Under the pieces are notes generated by a model, which ran no database searches, was not told where the DNA came from, and worked only from the letters and a program-made list of their open reading frames with translations. A program made the translations under genes and the position numbers. 7,471 nucleotides of DNA. Source: K189A clade bacterium. GTDB taxonomy: Bacteria > Pseudomonadota > Gammaproteobacteria > Pseudomonadales > Azotimanducaceae. Positions 6,851 through 7,471 of the stretch are shown here, piece by piece. Location: positions 1 to 7,471 of the forward strand of contig RKSB01000198.1 of the NCBI GenBank assembly GCA_007571095.1, given 5' to 3'. Numbering within the stretch: position 1 is the first letter of the stretch; each line of letters begins with the position of its first letter.

Positions 6851-7387
6851 AGTCCTCAGCCGGAGCCCTCAGCTGAAAGAAGCCTTCAGCCAAAAGGAGC
6901 CTTCAGCTAGAAAGAAATAAAAAAAGAGCCCTCAGCCAAAAAAGGGAATAGAAAAATAGGAGCCCTCAGCTAAAAGAAAAAAGAAAATAGAAAATAGAGC
7001 CCTCAGCTAGAAAAAGGGAATAAAAAAATAGGAGCCCTCAGCCAAAAAGAGCCTTCAGCTAGAAGGAGCCCTCAGCTAAAAGGAGCCCTCAGCTAGAAGG
7101 AAATAAAAAATAAAAAAATAGAGCCTTCAGCCAAAAAGAGCCATCAGCTAGAAAGGAAATAGAAAATAGAGCCTTCAGCCAAAAAGAGCCTTCAGCTAGA
7201 AGGAGCCTTCAGCTAGAAGAAAATAAAAAATAAAAAATAAAAAATAGAGCCTTCAGCCAAAAAGAGCCATCAGCTAAAAGAAAATAAAAAATAGAGCCTT
7301 CAGCTAGAAAGAGCCCTCAGCTAAAAGGAGCCCTCAGCTAGAAAGGGAATAGAGCCTTCAGCTAGAAAGGGGATAGAGATCCCAGAT
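6850..7387 (+). repeat. Array 2: 22 dodecamers GAGCCYTCAGCY plus one decayed unit
   Basis: The same dodecamer as array 1, read on the plus strand, the sense of the upstream glyQS gene. Starts are 6850, 6863, 6880, 6897, 6926, 6960, 6997, 7032, 7049, 7066, 7083, 7121, 7138, 7169, 7186, 7203, 7247, 7264, 7294, 7311, 7328 and 7352. A decayed copy, GAGATCCCAGAT, is at 7376. Variants are GAGTCCTCAGCC (first unit), AAGCCTTCAGCC (6880) and GAGCCATCAGCT (7138 and 7264). The first unit uses the G of the glyQS TAG stop. Spacing is 17 bp in 11 of 22 intervals; longer ones include 24, 31, 38 and near values of 30, 37 and 44. No linker contains C on this strand. No ATG occurs in the array and stops are frequent, so it is non-coding in the sense direction. 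No terminator hairpin is seen. Confidence 0.95.
7121..7275 (+). repeat. Higher-order 126-bp repeat inside array 2
   Basis: The 29-bp block 7121-7149 (a CTTCAGCC unit, five A, then the rare CATCAGCT unit) recurs exactly at 7247-7275, an offset of 126 bp. Preceding and following linkers are also similar, differing by insertions of about 6 to 7 bp in the AAAAATA-type tract. The rare CAT variant occurs only in these two units, which marks a block duplication. Confidence 0.8.
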
Positions 7388-7471
7388 GAACTGAGGGTTT
7401 TCAGAGAAGCTTCTGGCCTTCGGATTTTGCTGACCGCCAGAAGTGGCTTTCGTTGTTCTTTCAGGCAGGAG
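7358..7471 (-). other. Right-edge tail; possible 3' end of a leftward gene (uncertain)
   Basis: About 84 bp lie right of array 2. On the minus strand a frame from 7471 is open for 37 codons, ending with NPQFIWDLYPLSS and a TGA at 7360-7358 inside the array unit at 7352. Another minus frame, from 7470, stays open to 7321 and reads into the array as IPFLAEGS peptides, and one plus frame is also open. With three open frames in so short a piece, none can be called coding. A perfect 8-bp inverted repeat CTTCTGGC/GCCAGAAG (7410-7417 and 7436-7443, 18-nt loop) lacks a following T-run but could be a weak terminator. Confidence 0.2.

Noticed and set aside
6850..7387. Rho-independent terminator of glyQS
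   Set aside because: No GC-rich hairpin followed by a U-run; the sense strand is A/G-rich and units do not pair with one another in the same transcript.
6850..7387. Integrative element or attachment site
   Set aside because: No transposase, integrase or terminal inverted repeats in the window; the arrays show no target-site duplication that I can define.

Overview
The window looks like chromosomal DNA of a Gram-negative bacterium of moderate G+C, probably Pseudomonadota and perhaps Gammaproteobacteria. The evidence is an outer-membrane beta-barrel protein ending in Trp-Arg-Phe, a membrane-anchored DUF1499 protein and a thiolase-like protein. The lineage is inferred from gene content only; there is no rRNA or other decisive marker.

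Layout, left to right. Three genes read leftward: a large Ig/PKD-type surface protein with an autotransporter-like barrel (5178 to 2584), a TLP1-type thiolase-like protein (2207 to 675), and a DUF1499 membrane protein (670 to beyond the left edge). The last two are 4 bp apart and form an operon. Divergent from them, a 298-bp intergenic region with several inverted repeats leads to a single-chain glycyl-tRNA synthetase reading rightward (5477 to 6850). The right end (7388-7471) is too short to assign.

The unusual part is two arrays of one dodecamer family, GAGCCYTCAGCY. One (2222-2585, 14 units) fills the gap between the surface-protein gene and the thiolase-like gene. The other (6850-7387, 22 clear units plus one decayed) follows the synthetase gene. 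Both have the same polarity relative to the gene they follow, and in both the first unit overlaps the stop codon. Linkers are A/G-rich and almost free of C on the gene-sense strand. The commonest unit spacing is 17 bp, with many longer spacings at or within 1 bp of 17 plus multiples of 7. Because the flanked genes diverge, the arrays are inverted relative to each other and bracket a 4.3-kb block. I recognise no named element that matches them, and they are the best candidate here for an undescribed system.

The proteins do not make an obvious pathway. The thiolase-like and DUF1499 genes are coupled in translation, the surface protein may be co-transcribed with them through array 1, and the synthetase is a housekeeping gene in its own unit.
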